A stretch of DNA of 64,000 bases from Paenibacillus planticolens (GTDB lineage Bacteria; Bacillota; Bacilli; Paenibacillales; NBRC-103111). Below the pieces are notes generated by a model. That model made no database searches, was not told the origin of the DNA, and saw only the letters and a list, made by a program, of their open reading frames with translations. Location of the stretch: contig NZ_WHNZ01000013.1 of assembly GCF_013141725.1 (NCBI RefSeq), positions 62,001 through 126,000 of the forward strand, in the 5' to 3' direction. This document shows positions 1 through 9,128 of the stretch, in pieces (position 1 is the first letter of the stretch; each line of letters begins with the position of its first letter). The position numbers and the translations under genes are program-made.

Positions 1-125
1 CCTCCCCCAGGTAAGGACGACTCCTTGAAGGTGTTGACCGTATCGCTGCCACTTGCGAGAACCATCCCTGAAATACCGAGAGCCGCACCAGCCAACAGTG
101 AAACAACCAAACCCGGAATTTTCAT
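1..125 (-). CDS. Secreted protein, N-terminal part only
   Basis: Only the first 41 codons lie in the window; the rest runs off the left edge. The start ATG at 123-125 is preceded by AAGGAGGAT on the minus strand. The residues seen form a signal-peptide-like N-terminus (MKIPGLVVSLLAGAALGIS) followed by a polar stretch with SGSDTVNTFKES. It begins 6 bp after the upstream stalk-domain gene and is probably the next gene of the exopolysaccharide operon. Its function cannot be read from this piece. Confidence 0.6.
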   Translation of the reverse strand, partial: MKIPGLVVSLLAGAALGISGMVLASGSDTVNTFKESSLPGG

Positions 126-130
126 TGAAC

Positions 131-1417
131 TTATCCTCCTTTTTGAAATAATTCGATCCATCTCACGTAATCATGGATAGCGATTCCGGAATAGCTCGGA
201 TAGGGAGAGAGCTTCTCCTTGACCACTTGCAATTCCGCCTCCATGTTCATAGGGTTAAGCGCATAGAAGGTCGTATGATCGCCTTCCTTGCTGGGTAACG
301 TATCAACCGCAACGACGGCTTGTTTCTTAAGCGTCGCCGCTTCCAAGATGATTGGTTTGGCCTTGGCGATAATTCCGTTACCGCCCAGAGCATTATTACG
401 ATAAGCCATAATGACGACACAGTCCGCCTTCTCCAGCAGCCAAGCGCTAAAGGAGTAGCTGGTTCCCGGAACCAAGTAGCTGTTTATCCAAAAAGGAATA
501 TCAAAGGCCATCGTCATGCTGCGATCGGCGCTTCTCACTTCCCTTTCAATGAGCCTGATCGTATCCATCCAACGTTCGAGCACCCAGGTCTGATTCGTTT
601 TCCAAATGTCCAGCGTATACGGTTCAATATCAAAGTGGTATCCTTGGAAACGCTCCTGGGCGTCTACCGAAGCGTTATATTGGGTAACTGCCGCAATCCA
701 TTGCCGGATATAGGGATGATTATCGGCATAGATCCAATTCGATTTGCCGGCCAGCGCCTCAACCTTGATGCCCAGATCATTTGCTCTGCGGATAAAATTC
801 CGGTAAACGTCCTGACCCGGATACGTTTTTTCATAGCGCAGATAAAGAGCAGTCAGCTTTTGGTTTGCCGCAAACTGGAGAATGCCATCACCATCCGTCT
901 CAATCATCTTGCTGTCCCAGATCCAAGTTGCTCTTTGCGCTTTGTCAGACGACGTCACAAGCACCAAATTGCGCTCCCTCATCCAATCCACATCGGCACC
1001 AAGGCTCTCGCTTACCGCCCTAAGCGGAACCATGGTCCGGTCATTTTTAATGACTGCCGGCGCGTCCAGATCAACCATTTGGCCGTTGACCGAAGCATCG
1101 TTACGACCGATCGTTAATACCGCAGATTTGTACTGGTTACGAAGGGTCACCTGCTCCAGCAATCGATCCCATTGTACCTCGGCTCCCAATTTTTCAGCGA
1201 TCTCTCTTGCCGGAACCATCGCACTGCCCGTCTGCTCATCGATGTACGGCTGCACATCCGCAAAGTCCATCTTTTCGCCGTTCACTTCCACATCAAGTTG
1301 GGTGATATGAGAGTATACCGGGATCAACATGGGTACGCTCAATAAAATCAGGAAACTTACTAAACATGCGATCGCCTTTCTCATATGTTCGAACGGATTA
1401 AACAACGCTATATTCAA
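131..1417 (-). CDS. Secreted stalk-domain protein with glycoside-hydrolase-like domain
   Basis: This 428-residue protein has a signal peptide (about residues 1-36), a copper amine oxidase N-terminal-like stalk domain (about 40-155, with [15 protein letters not shown] and [15 protein letters not shown]) and a C-terminal domain of about 265 residues. That domain has TIM-barrel features: LTALYLRYE, a GYHFDIEPY motif with an acidic pair, CVVIMAYR, and a C-terminal YSGIAIHDY. It may act on or bind extracellular polysaccharide; the catalytic assignment is inferred. The likely start is a TTG at 1415-1417 behind AAAGGAAG, overlapping the end of glmM and suggesting coupled translation; an ATG at 1382-1384 has no ribosome site. 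It is the penultimate visible gene of the operon. Confidence 0.7.
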   Translation of the reverse strand: MNIALFNPFEHMRKAIACLVSFLILLSVPMLIPVYSHITQLDVEVNGEKMDFADVQPYIDEQTGSAMVPAREIAEKLGAEVQWDRLLEQVTLRNQYKSAVLTIGRNDASVNGQMVDLDAPAVIKNDRTMVPLRAVSESLGADVDWMRERNLVLVTSSDKAQRATWIWDSKMIETDGDGILQFAANQKLTALYLRYEKTYPGQDVYRNFIRRANDLGIKVEALAGKSNWIYADNHPYIRQWIAAVTQYNASVDAQERFQGYHFDIEPYTLDIWKTNQTWVLERWMDTIRLIEREVRSADRSMTMAFDIPFWINSYLVPGTSYSFSAWLLEKADCVVIMAYRNNALGGNGIIAKAKPIILEAATLKKQAVVAVDTLPSKEGDHTTFYALNPMNMEAELQVVKEKLSPYPSYSGIAIHDYVRWIELFQKGG

Positions 1418-2756
1418 GTTCTTCCTTTACCACCTCTACAATGCCCTCCACGTAGCCGGACAGCTCCCTTTCATCCGGGCCCTCCGCCATCACACGCACC
1501 AGAGCCTCCGTGCCCGAAGGCCGCACCAATACACGGCCGCGGCCGGCCATCTCGCTTTCAACATGCCGGATAGCCGCGTCAATTCGCCGGTTGCCTTCCA
1601 GCTTGTACTTGTTTTTCACCCGTACATTGACAATCAGCTGGGGAAATTTCACTACGGGCGCGGCGATCTCGGACAAAGGCACGCCTTCCTGAAGCATCGC
1701 CTGCATCAGCTGAACGGCGGATAACAGGCCGTCCCCCGTTGTCGAATAATCCAGCATAATGATATGCCCGGATTGTTCGCCGCCCAAGTTGTACCCGCCT
1801 TTCCGCATCTCTTCCATCACATGGCGGTCTCCAACTTTGCTTTTCAGCGATTCCAAGCCCCTATTATGCAGCGCTTTATGAAAGCCGAGGTTGCTCATGA
1901 CCGTGGAAACGACGGTGTTATGACGCAGCTGGCGATGCTTAGCCATCTGAGCAGCAAGAATATATAGGATATGATCTCCGTCTACGATGTCTCCACGCTC
2001 ATCGACCGCAATCAGCCGGTCTGCATCGCCGTCAAAAGCAAGGCCTGCATGGGCTTGATGCTCCAGTACGGCTTTACGGAGATGCTCCGGGTGCGTCGAG
2101 CCGCATTGTTCATTAATGTTCAAGCCATTCGGCTGATGATGAATCAGGACTGTCTCCGCTCCCAATTCGGAGAAAAGACGCGGGGCCAGCGAGGAAGCGG
2201 CACCGTTGGCGCAATCGAGCACGACCTTGCATCCTGCCAGCGAGCCGGAAATCGTGGACTTCAAGTAGCTCACATAGTCTAGGGCGCTCTGTGCGTCATC
2301 GCGCACGGTCCCAATACCGGACCCGACGGGACGCGAATCCCGGTTCTGCTTGCCCTGCAGGAGGGCCTCTACATCCGCCTCCCATTCATCAGGCATTTTA
2401 AAGCCGTCCCTGCCGAAAAATTTGATCCCATTGTCTTCCACCGGATTATGGGACGCCGATATCATCACCCCTGCATCCATCCGCGAATGCCGCGTGATAT
2501 AAGCTACGCCCGGCGTCGGCAGCACGCCCAGCCTCACGGCATCGGTCCCGGCGGATAACAGTCCGGCGACCAAAGCCGCCTCCAACATGTGGCCGGAAAT
2601 GCGGGTATCCCGCCCGATAACGACGCTTGGCCGCTTCCTCCCGCAGCTGCGTGACAGCATACTGCCTACGATGAGGCCCAGCTCAAAAGCAAGCTCCGGC
2701 GATAATTCGCGGTTCGCCACCCCTCTGATGCCATCCGTACCGAAAATAACTCCCAT
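1398..2756 (-). CDS. glmM: Phosphoglucosamine mutase
   Basis: GlmM interconverts glucosamine-6-P and glucosamine-1-P. The protein is 452 residues, the usual family length. It begins [12 protein letters not shown] and carries the phosphoserine loop MISASHNP (Ser near residue 102), the metal loop DGDADRL and a C-terminal phosphate-binding RPSGTE. The ATG at 2754-2756 follows GGGGAGGAG by seven bases and is preferred over an in-frame start six codons upstream. It lies 24 bp after the glmU-like gene in the exopolysaccharide operon, so it is probably a dedicated copy feeding UDP-amino-sugar synthesis. Confidence 0.95.
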   Translation of the reverse strand: MGVIFGTDGIRGVANRELSPELAFELGLIVGSMLSRSCGRKRPSVVIGRDTRISGHMLEAALVAGLLSAGTDAVRLGVLPTPGVAYITRHSRMDAGVMISASHNPVEDNGIKFFGRDGFKMPDEWEADVEALLQGKQNRDSRPVGSGIGTVRDDAQSALDYVSYLKSTISGSLAGCKVVLDCANGAASSLAPRLFSELGAETVLIHHQPNGLNINEQCGSTHPEHLRKAVLEHQAHAGLAFDGDADRLIAVDERGDIVDGDHILYILAAQMAKHRQLRHNTVVSTVMSNLGFHKALHNRGLESLKSKVGDRHVMEEMRKGGYNLGGEQSGHIIMLDYSTTGDGLLSAVQLMQAMLQEGVPLSEIAAPVVKFPQLIVNVRVKNKYKLEGNRRIDAAIRHVESEMAGRGRVLVRPSGTEALVRVMAEGPDERELSGYVEGIVEVVKEELEYSVV

Positions 2757-2780
2757 ATCGAATCTCCTCCCCATGACTTA

Positions 2781-3542
2781 TTAGGCAAACATCCCCGTTC
2801 GTGCATAGAAGACTCGATTCGCCTCTTCCAATTGTTCCGGCGTATTAATCCCCATAACCTCTTCCGGGTTCTCGAGGACAATCGCTTCAAATCTCTTCGG
2901 GCCGCCGGAAATGCCCGTCTGCCTCATCACCTTCACGATATCGGTCAAGTAGAACTCGTTCTGGGCATTGTTATTGGCAATGCCGGGGAGCGCACGAAAC
3001 AAACTTTCATTATCAAAACAGAATATCCCCGTATTGATCTCGGTAATCCGTTTCTGCTCTGGCGTCGCATCCTTCTCTTCCACGATGTCGATCACCTCGC
3101 CGCTCAAAGGATCGCGTATAATTCTGCCATAGCCGGTCGGATCATGGACCATCGCGGTCAATACCACCCCGGAGCACGAGCCCTCCCCCTGGGCAGCAAG
3201 CAGCCGTTCGATGGTGGATTGCCTGATGAGCGGCGTGTCCCCCGTAAGCACCAGCGTCGAGCCGCAGCGATTTCTCAGCAGGGGTTCGCACTGAAGAACG
3301 GCGTGCGCTGTTCCAAGCTGTTCCGCCTGCTCGGCGTAAATCGTCCGCGTTCCCAAATACTTCTTTACAAGCTCCCCCTTATGCCCGATGACCACCATAA
3401 TCTGGTTGACGGGCATGCTTTCCAGCTCCTTGACCAAATGTCCGACCATCGGTATGCCACCGACGGGATGAAGCACTTTGGGCAGCTCCGACTTCATCCG
3501 TGTGCCTTTCCCCGCAGCTAACAAAATAGCGAAAGCTTCCAT
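2781..3542 (-). CDS. GlmU-like UDP-N-acetylglucosamine pyrophosphorylase, uridyltransferase half only
   Basis: This 253-residue nucleotidyltransferase begins with the GlmU signature LLAAGKGTRMKS, then KVLHPVGG, a QLGTAHAV motif and LTGDTPLI. It ends soon after residue 225, so it has no left-handed beta-helix acetyltransferase domain, whereas bacterial GlmU is usually about 450 residues. It should make UDP-GlcNAc from GlcNAc-1-P and UTP but cannot acetylate GlcN-1-P, so that step must come from elsewhere. The ATG at 3540-3542 sits behind GGGGGGTGAT; a GTG three codons upstream is a poorer start. It lies between glmS and glmM in one operon. Confidence 0.85.
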   Translation of the reverse strand: MEAFAILLAAGKGTRMKSELPKVLHPVGGIPMVGHLVKELESMPVNQIMVVIGHKGELVKKYLGTRTIYAEQAEQLGTAHAVLQCEPLLRNRCGSTLVLTGDTPLIRQSTIERLLAAQGEGSCSGVVLTAMVHDPTGYGRIIRDPLSGEVIDIVEEKDATPEQKRITEINTGIFCFDNESLFRALPGIANNNAQNEFYLTDIVKVMRQTGISGGPKRFEAIVLENPEEVMGINTPEQLEEANRVFYARTGMFA

Positions 3543-3564
3543 GTGGATCACCCCCCAGTATCGT

Positions 3565-5394
3565 TTATTCGACCGTAACGCTTTTGGCTAAATTGCGAGG
3601 TTTATCAATATCGTTGCCCAAGGCCAAAGAGGCGTAATAGGAAATCAATTGCAGCGGCACGACCGCCAAAATAGGCGCCAGCAGCGGAAGCGACGGAGGA
3701 ATGAAGCAAATTTCATCCACCGCATTAAGCAGACCCACATTGCCTTCAACTGTTATCCCCATGACATGGGCCCCGCGAGCCTTCACTTCTTTAATATTGC
3801 TGACCGTTTTTTCGTAAAGATCCATCTGTGTGGCAAGCGCAATAACCGGCGTACCCTTCTCGATCAGAGCCAATGTGCCGTGCTTCAGCTCTCCGGCCGC
3901 ATAAGCTTCCGAGTGAATATAAGAGATTTCCTTTAATTTGAGAGATCCCTCAAGAGCAATCGCGTAGTCCAGTCCCCTTCCGATAAAAAACAGGCTGTCC
4001 GCTTCCTTGATCGATTCGGCAAACAGTTTCACCTCGTTGGCGTTCTCCAGCACCTTCTCCACTTGAACGGGAAGTGCCTTTAATCCTTGAACCAGCTCTG
4101 TATGAAGCTCTTTATCCAGCGTCTGTCTTTCCTGCGCCAAATAGATGCTGAACAAATAGAAAGCAAGCAGCTGAGCGGTATACGCTTTGGTTGATGCCAC
4201 CGCAATTTCCGGACCGGCTTTTGTGGCAATCACATAGTCCGCATCCCGCGCAATAGAGCTGGTCGGCACATTGGTGATGGCCAGTATTTTAGCGCCTTTT
4301 CTCCTGCTTTCGTGCAGGGCGGCAAGCGAATCCGCCGTTTCACCGGATTGGCTGACGACGATTACCAGCGTTCTATCCGTTATAATCGGATCACGGTACC
4401 TGAACTCCGATGCGATATCAGGCTGGACCGGGATTCGCGTTAATTTCTCAATCATCGTGCTGCCGACGAGTCCAGCATGGTAGGCGGTGCCGCAGGCGAC
4501 GATGAAGATTTTGTCCACGTCTTTGAACGCACCCGCTCCATGCTCTAATTCCGGGAAGCTGACTTCATCCTGGTCATTGATGCGTCCCAGCATCGTATTT
4601 CTAAGCGTTAACGGCTGTTCATGAATTTCCTTCAGCATGAAGTGTTCGAACCGGCCTTTCTCCACCTGCTCGGCGCTCCAATCGATTTGCAGCAGCTTAC
4701 GGTCCGACGGCTCCCCTGTTTCGGCTTTCGTGATGAAGATGCGGTTACGAGTCATGACCGCTAGATCGCCATCCTCCAATATATACACCTTGCGAGTATG
4801 CTCAATTAAGGCTGAGATGTCCGAAGCAAGGAAGTTTTCGCCTAGACCTGCGCCAATGACAAGGGGACTGGACTGTCTGACCGCTACAAGCTTATCCGGC
4901 TCATGCTCGGTCATGACACCGAGTGAATAGGCCCCCTGCAGCTTCCGGATCACCATTCGCATAGCGGCCACGAGATCGCCTTGGTAATGTTCGGCGAGTA
5001 AATGCGCGATCACCTCGGTGTCGGTCTCGGAAGCAAACGTGACTCCTTTCAGCTCAAGCTCTTTTTTCAGCTCCATATAGTTTTCCACGATGCCGTTATG
5101 CACGACGGTAAATTTGCCCGACATATCCGTATGAGGATGTGAGTTCGCGTCCGACGGCTTGCCATGCGTTGCCCAGCGCGTATGACCGATGCCGGCCGAC
5201 CCCTTCAAGGGCTGCTTGTTCAGCTGCCCCGATAAGTTCGCCAGACGTCCCTCCACCTTGCTAATCTTAATCTGGTCCTGCTCAAGCACCGCTATCCCAG
5301 CGGAATCATACCCTCTATACTCCAGCTTGCTTAATCCGTTCAACAGAATCGGCTGCACATCTCGTTGTCCGATATAGCCTACAATGCCACACAT
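3565..5394 (-). CDS. glmS: Glutamine-fructose-6-phosphate aminotransferase
   Basis: GlmS makes glucosamine-6-P from fructose-6-P and glutamine, the committed step to UDP-GlcNAc. The 609-residue protein has the N-terminal glutaminase domain (Cys2 in MCGIVGYIG, then GHTRWATHG) and two SIS sugar-isomerase domains (SQSGETADS, STKAYTAQ), ending DKPRNLAKSVTVE. Length and termini are normal. Only 37 bp separate it from the upstream dehydrogenase gene, so there is no room for the glmS ribozyme that usually precedes this gene in Bacillales. It is probably a pathway-dedicated paralog. Confidence 0.96.
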   Translation of the reverse strand: MCGIVGYIGQRDVQPILLNGLSKLEYRGYDSAGIAVLEQDQIKISKVEGRLANLSGQLNKQPLKGSAGIGHTRWATHGKPSDANSHPHTDMSGKFTVVHNGIVENYMELKKELELKGVTFASETDTEVIAHLLAEHYQGDLVAAMRMVIRKLQGAYSLGVMTEHEPDKLVAVRQSSPLVIGAGLGENFLASDISALIEHTRKVYILEDGDLAVMTRNRIFITKAETGEPSDRKLLQIDWSAEQVEKGRFEHFMLKEIHEQPLTLRNTMLGRINDQDEVSFPELEHGAGAFKDVDKIFIVACGTAYHAGLVGSTMIEKLTRIPVQPDIASEFRYRDPIITDRTLVIVVSQSGETADSLAALHESRRKGAKILAITNVPTSSIARDADYVIATKAGPEIAVASTKAYTAQLLAFYLFSIYLAQERQTLDKELHTELVQGLKALPVQVEKVLENANEVKLFAESIKEADSLFFIGRGLDYAIALEGSLKLKEISYIHSEAYAAGELKHGTLALIEKGTPVIALATQMDLYEKTVSNIKEVKARGAHVMGITVEGNVGLLNAVDEICFIPPSLPLLAPILAVVPLQLISYYASLALGNDIDKPRNLAKSVTVE

Positions 5395-5431
5395 CGTTGT
5401 TTCTCCCCTCTATGTTGTGATGAGATTAAAA

Positions 5432-6790
5432 TTAAACCCCTACCGCGAGTTTCACTTCTTGTTTATGAATCCCAGTACCCAGCTTATAAATATTATCGGC
5501 CTGAATGTCGGCAAACGCATTGCGCGTATCGATGATCGGCACGCCCAACTTCGCCAGCTCCATATTATTGAAGCTGCGGTGATTCGTGATCAGCACCATA
5601 CAGTCATACTTGGCAAATGCAGTCAGATCATAGTCCACAGAGGGGACCATATGTCCATGCTTATCCAGGAAGGAACCAGCATGCGGGTCATAATAATCCA
5701 CATGAGCTCCGCTTTCCAGCAGCAACTCGTACAGTTCAAGCCCCGGTGATTCACGGAGATCGTCTACGTCCGGCTTATACGCCATTCCCAGAATAAGAAC
5801 CTTCGAATTACGGATGGACTTCGCATACATATTAAGCACCTGCGAAGCTTTATAACGGACATACTCCGGCATATTGTCGTTAATCGACTGAGCCAGCTCG
5901 ATAAACTTGCTGTAGAAACGGAATTCTTTCGCCTTCCACGACAAATACATCGGGTCAAGCGGAATGCAGTGACCGCCGATGCCTGGTCCCGGGTGGAAAG
6001 GCATGAAGCCGAACGGCTTTGTCGACGCCGCCTTAATGACCTCCCAGACGTCGATGTCCATTTTGTCGCACATCATGGCCATTTCATTAATGAACGCAAT
6101 GTTAATACTGCGGAAGGTATTTTCCAGCAGCTTGGACATCTCCGCCACCTTCGGAGAGGATACGGGAACGACATTTTTCACCACATGACTGTATAAGGTA
6201 ACGCCAAGATCCATGCACGCTTCGGTCGTGCCGCCGATCACCTTCGGCGTATTATAGGTGTTAAAGTTCGGGTTGCCCGGATCGACACGCTCGGGTGAGA
6301 AGCAGAGGAAGAAATCCCTGCCCACCTTCAGTCCTTGCGCTTCCAGCTCATACTGAATCAGTTCCTCGGTAGTCCCCGGATAGGTCGTGCTCTCAAGAAC
6401 GATCAAAGCCCCGCGCTTTAGATTTTTCTTAATTTCCAGGACAACACTCTTAATATAGGAGGTATCCGGATCCTGATTCTCGCTCAGCGGAGTCGGAACG
6501 CAGATGCTAATCGCATCCAGCTTTTGAACCGTATGGTAGTCGTCGGTCGGATTAAATCGCCCGGACTCGATCGCTTTCAATACCTCCTCGCTCGGAACGT
6601 CTTGAATATACGATTCGCCGTTTTGAAGCGACTGCACCTTGCGGAAATCCAGATCAATGCCATACACCGTAAACCCGCCCTTTACCATCTCCATGCATAG
6701 GGGCAGCCCCACATAGCCGAGACCGATCACCCCGACTTTAGCGGTCTTTTCCAGGAATTTAACTTTCAAATTGTTATATACACTCATCAT
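5432..6790 (-). CDS. Nucleotide-sugar dehydrogenase, UDP-HexNAc 6-dehydrogenase (WbpA/WecC-like)
   Basis: This 452-residue NAD-dependent dehydrogenase oxidises C6 of a UDP-sugar to the uronic acid. The Rossmann motif GVIGLGYVGLPL is at about residues 19-30. The catalytic-cysteine segment GPGIGGHCIPLDPMYL and the motif FSPERVDPGNP fit the UDP-GlcNAc/UDP-ManNAc dehydrogenase group better than UDP-glucose dehydrogenases, and the C-terminal domain has GMAYKPDVDDLRESP. With GlmS, GlmM and the pyrophosphorylase downstream, UDP-GlcNAc is the likely substrate; the exact sugar is inferred. The start is behind GGAAGGGTGG. Confidence 0.88.
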   Translation of the reverse strand: MMSVYNNLKVKFLEKTAKVGVIGLGYVGLPLCMEMVKGGFTVYGIDLDFRKVQSLQNGESYIQDVPSEEVLKAIESGRFNPTDDYHTVQKLDAISICVPTPLSENQDPDTSYIKSVVLEIKKNLKRGALIVLESTTYPGTTEELIQYELEAQGLKVGRDFFLCFSPERVDPGNPNFNTYNTPKVIGGTTEACMDLGVTLYSHVVKNVVPVSSPKVAEMSKLLENTFRSINIAFINEMAMMCDKMDIDVWEVIKAASTKPFGFMPFHPGPGIGGHCIPLDPMYLSWKAKEFRFYSKFIELAQSINDNMPEYVRYKASQVLNMYAKSIRNSKVLILGMAYKPDVDDLRESPGLELYELLLESGAHVDYYDPHAGSFLDKHGHMVPSVDYDLTAFAKYDCMVLITNHRSFNNMELAKLGVPIIDTRNAFADIQADNIYKLGTGIHKQEVKLAVGV

Positions 6791-6824
6791 GCTTCCACCC
6801 TTCCATTTTTTAATTTCTCGTTTA

Positions 6825-7640
6825 CTACCGCAGACGGGAACCTAGTTTTTTGATCCGCCATTCCAACTCCGAAATGGAGAAAGGCTTCGTCACATAATCG
6901 GATGCGCCCAATTCAAAGGCGCGGTCCATACTTTTCGGCAGCTGCTTATCCGTAAGAACAATCACCTTTCCTTCACTGGAATAGTCCCTTTTGATCTTAT
7001 CGATCAATTGATAGCCATCAAGAATCGGTAAGTTCAATTCCGTGATCACCAAATTTGGCCTCGTTTTCTCGAATTTCTCGAGCGCTTCACTTCCGTCTCT
7101 GGCCTCTTCCACCTTGTAACCGTTAATCTCAAGCCGCAGTTTGACAAATTCTCTGCTCACTTCGTCGGGGTCCGCGATCAGAATGGACGAGATTCCCTGC
7201 TGAACACCTTGATTCATAAACAAATGAATATCTCTGCTCACCCCTTTCGCTTGAAGTGCTGTGTGGAGCAGCTGCGATAGCGACTGTTCTGTCAGTTCTC
7301 CGCTTTCAGGGAAGTTGGCGACAACCATTTGCCCCTGGAGCAAGCCCTGCCGTTCCACAAATTCTTTGAGAACGAGCGATGCATAGTGGGTGTCGATCAG
7401 CTTTTGCTCGGCCAGAACGACCCCGAGAAGGCCGTTTGGGTCCAAGTAGAAGCATTGAAGAGGCATCTCCGGCTCAAAGCCGCTCATAAAGGTCTGCAAT
7501 TGTTCCAACACCTTCTGGTTGACCGCTGAGCACGGAGCCAGAATAATCCCGCATGAGGCACCTTCTTCATATGAGACCTGGACTCGCCGGGCCAACTGGA
7601 AAATTGCTTCTTGAATCGGATCATGAACTAATACCGCCAT
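6825..7640 (-). CDS. Response-regulator-like protein with atypical receiver domain
   Basis: This 271-residue protein has an unassigned N-terminal domain (about 1-145) and a C-terminal CheY-like receiver domain (about 150-271). There is no DNA-binding or enzymatic output domain. In the receiver the phospho-acceptor position reads VITELNLP, with Glu in place of Asp, and the acidic pocket reads IADPDE. The switch Thr (VLTDK) and the conserved Lys (YVTKPFS) are kept. It may work as a phosphorylation-independent partner of the neighbouring polysaccharide synthase. The ATG at 7638-7640 follows AGAGGAG; it lies 24 bp after the GT2 gene. Confidence 0.8.
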   Translation of the reverse strand: MAVLVHDPIQEAIFQLARRVQVSYEEGASCGIILAPCSAVNQKVLEQLQTFMSGFEPEMPLQCFYLDPNGLLGVVLAEQKLIDTHYASLVLKEFVERQGLLQGQMVVANFPESGELTEQSLSQLLHTALQAKGVSRDIHLFMNQGVQQGISSILIADPDEVSREFVKLRLEINGYKVEEARDGSEALEKFEKTRPNLVITELNLPILDGYQLIDKIKRDYSSEGKVIVLTDKQLPKSMDRAFELGASDYVTKPFSISELEWRIKKLGSRLR

Positions 7641-7664
7641 CTTCTCCACTCCTCTTGTTTTCTA

Positions 7665-9113
7665 TTATTTATTAAAATTAGTTCGGACCATCGTTCCCCA
7701 TGAGTTGTTGTTGCGCAGGAACTGGATATGTCCGTTTAACCTCCACCACACGCCAATCTGCCGGTAACCTGCAAACATCAAGAAGGAATATAAGATCATT
7801 TTGTTTAAATCGCTGAGTTTCGGATAACGGCCGAAGGAAGTCTCTTCAATAAACAAGGCCCCCAAACTTAAGGAAAAGCAGGAAAATAAATTCACTAAAG
7901 AAAAGATGACCACAGTCTTCCAATCCGTCATGTTCAGCATCCAGTACCCTAAAATAGCCAGCATACCGCTAAGACGGAAGTATGGATTCAGCGTTTCGAA
8001 GACAATGTTATAAGGAAGCGTTAGCAGCCCAAAAATTTTATATTTCGGACGCAGCACCATATGTATGCCTTCCTCAATCATATTTTTCAGATTTCCCCGC
8101 CCCCAGCGCTTGCGCTGGCTGCTCAAAATCCGATAGGAATCAGGGGCTTGCGTCCAGCAAACGGCATCCGGGCAAAAGGCTACCCGATAAGGGATCTTAT
8201 TTTCCAGACAATAGCGGTGAAGCTTGATCACAATGTTCATGTCTTCGCCGGGATAGCCTCCCCGGTATCCCCCGACCGCAATCACCTTATCTTTCTGAAA
8301 CACCCCGAATGCACCTGAGATGATAATGAGACCATTAACGACGCTCCAGCCTATCCTTCCACCCAGAAAAGCTTTCGTATATTCGACGTTTTGCAGCGCC
8401 GGCAGTAGCTTGCGGGGAAACCGGACATCCTTGACTATACCGTCTTCTACTGTGCAGCTGTTGACGATGCGGACGTTGCCGCCGACGGCGATCGTTTCTT
8501 CGGGATTCTCCATATAGACCCGGGCAATCCTCGTTAAAGCATCCTTTTCCAGCAAAGAATCCGCATCAATGGTTGAGATGAGCCGGTAATGGGAAAGATT
8601 GATGCCCGCATTCAGAGAGTCGGCCTTCCCCCCATTTTCCTTATCCACTAAATAGAGATTGGGGTACTCGGGATTATGGTAAACCCCTCTGACCCTCCCT
8701 GTCCGAATGCGGCTTGAAAGCACAGGATGAATGAGTTCCATCTCAAACTCGTCGATCATGCGCTGCAAAGTGTTATCCTGCGAACCATCGTTAACGACGA
8801 TCACTTCATATTCCGCATAATTGAGAGCCAGCAAGGACCTTGCGTTCTCGATAATGGTTAATTCCTCATTATAGGCGGGGACCAATAAGGATACCGGCGG
8901 GAGATGACTGGAGCTGGATAGCTTATTCATCCGGTTATACTGGATACCCCGCTTGATTGAGAAAATATGACGGATCGAAAATCCGAATATGAAATAATAA
9001 AGCAGTGTTACGAGAACCACATAAAATAGAGCAACATAGCTGTAAAATAATAGGAATTCTCTTAACCGGTCCAAGAATGAATCCGTAACTACTTGATAAC
9101 CAAAAACCCACAT
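7665..9113 (-). CDS. Processive family 2 glycosyltransferase, exopolysaccharide synthase
   Basis: This 482-residue membrane protein is a BcsA/NodC/IcaA-type polymerase. One N-terminal membrane segment precedes the GT-A domain, which has VPAYNEE, VVNDGSQDNT, the metal-binding DAD in STIDADSLLE, a GGYRGGYPGEDM acceptor motif and the processivity signature QRKRW. Membrane segments follow from about residue 365. It should polymerise a sugar from a UDP donor at the inner membrane. The UDP-amino-sugar genes downstream suggest a HexNAc and/or HexNAcA polymer. The ATG at 9111-9113 follows GGAGGGAGG. Confidence 0.9.
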   Translation of the reverse strand: MWVFGYQVVTDSFLDRLREFLLFYSYVALFYVVLVTLLYYFIFGFSIRHIFSIKRGIQYNRMNKLSSSSHLPPVSLLVPAYNEELTIIENARSLLALNYAEYEVIVVNDGSQDNTLQRMIDEFEMELIHPVLSSRIRTGRVRGVYHNPEYPNLYLVDKENGGKADSLNAGINLSHYRLISTIDADSLLEKDALTRIARVYMENPEETIAVGGNVRIVNSCTVEDGIVKDVRFPRKLLPALQNVEYTKAFLGGRIGWSVVNGLIIISGAFGVFQKDKVIAVGGYRGGYPGEDMNIVIKLHRYCLENKIPYRVAFCPDAVCWTQAPDSYRILSSQRKRWGRGNLKNMIEEGIHMVLRPKYKIFGLLTLPYNIVFETLNPYFRLSGMLAILGYWMLNMTDWKTVVIFSLVNLFSCFSLSLGALFIEETSFGRYPKLSDLNKMILYSFLMFAGYRQIGVWWRLNGHIQFLRNNNSWGTMVRTNFNK

Positions 9114-9128
9114 GGATGCGCCTCCCTC

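Noticed and set aside
2832..3521. 229-codon open frame antisense to the glmU-like gene, and similar long antisense frames over glmM, the GH gene and others
   Set aside because: No ribosome sites or protein-like composition; they mirror the codon pattern of the well-supported genes on the other strand.
5395..5431. glmS ribozyme before glmS
   Set aside because: The gap is only 37 bp and shows no ribozyme core.
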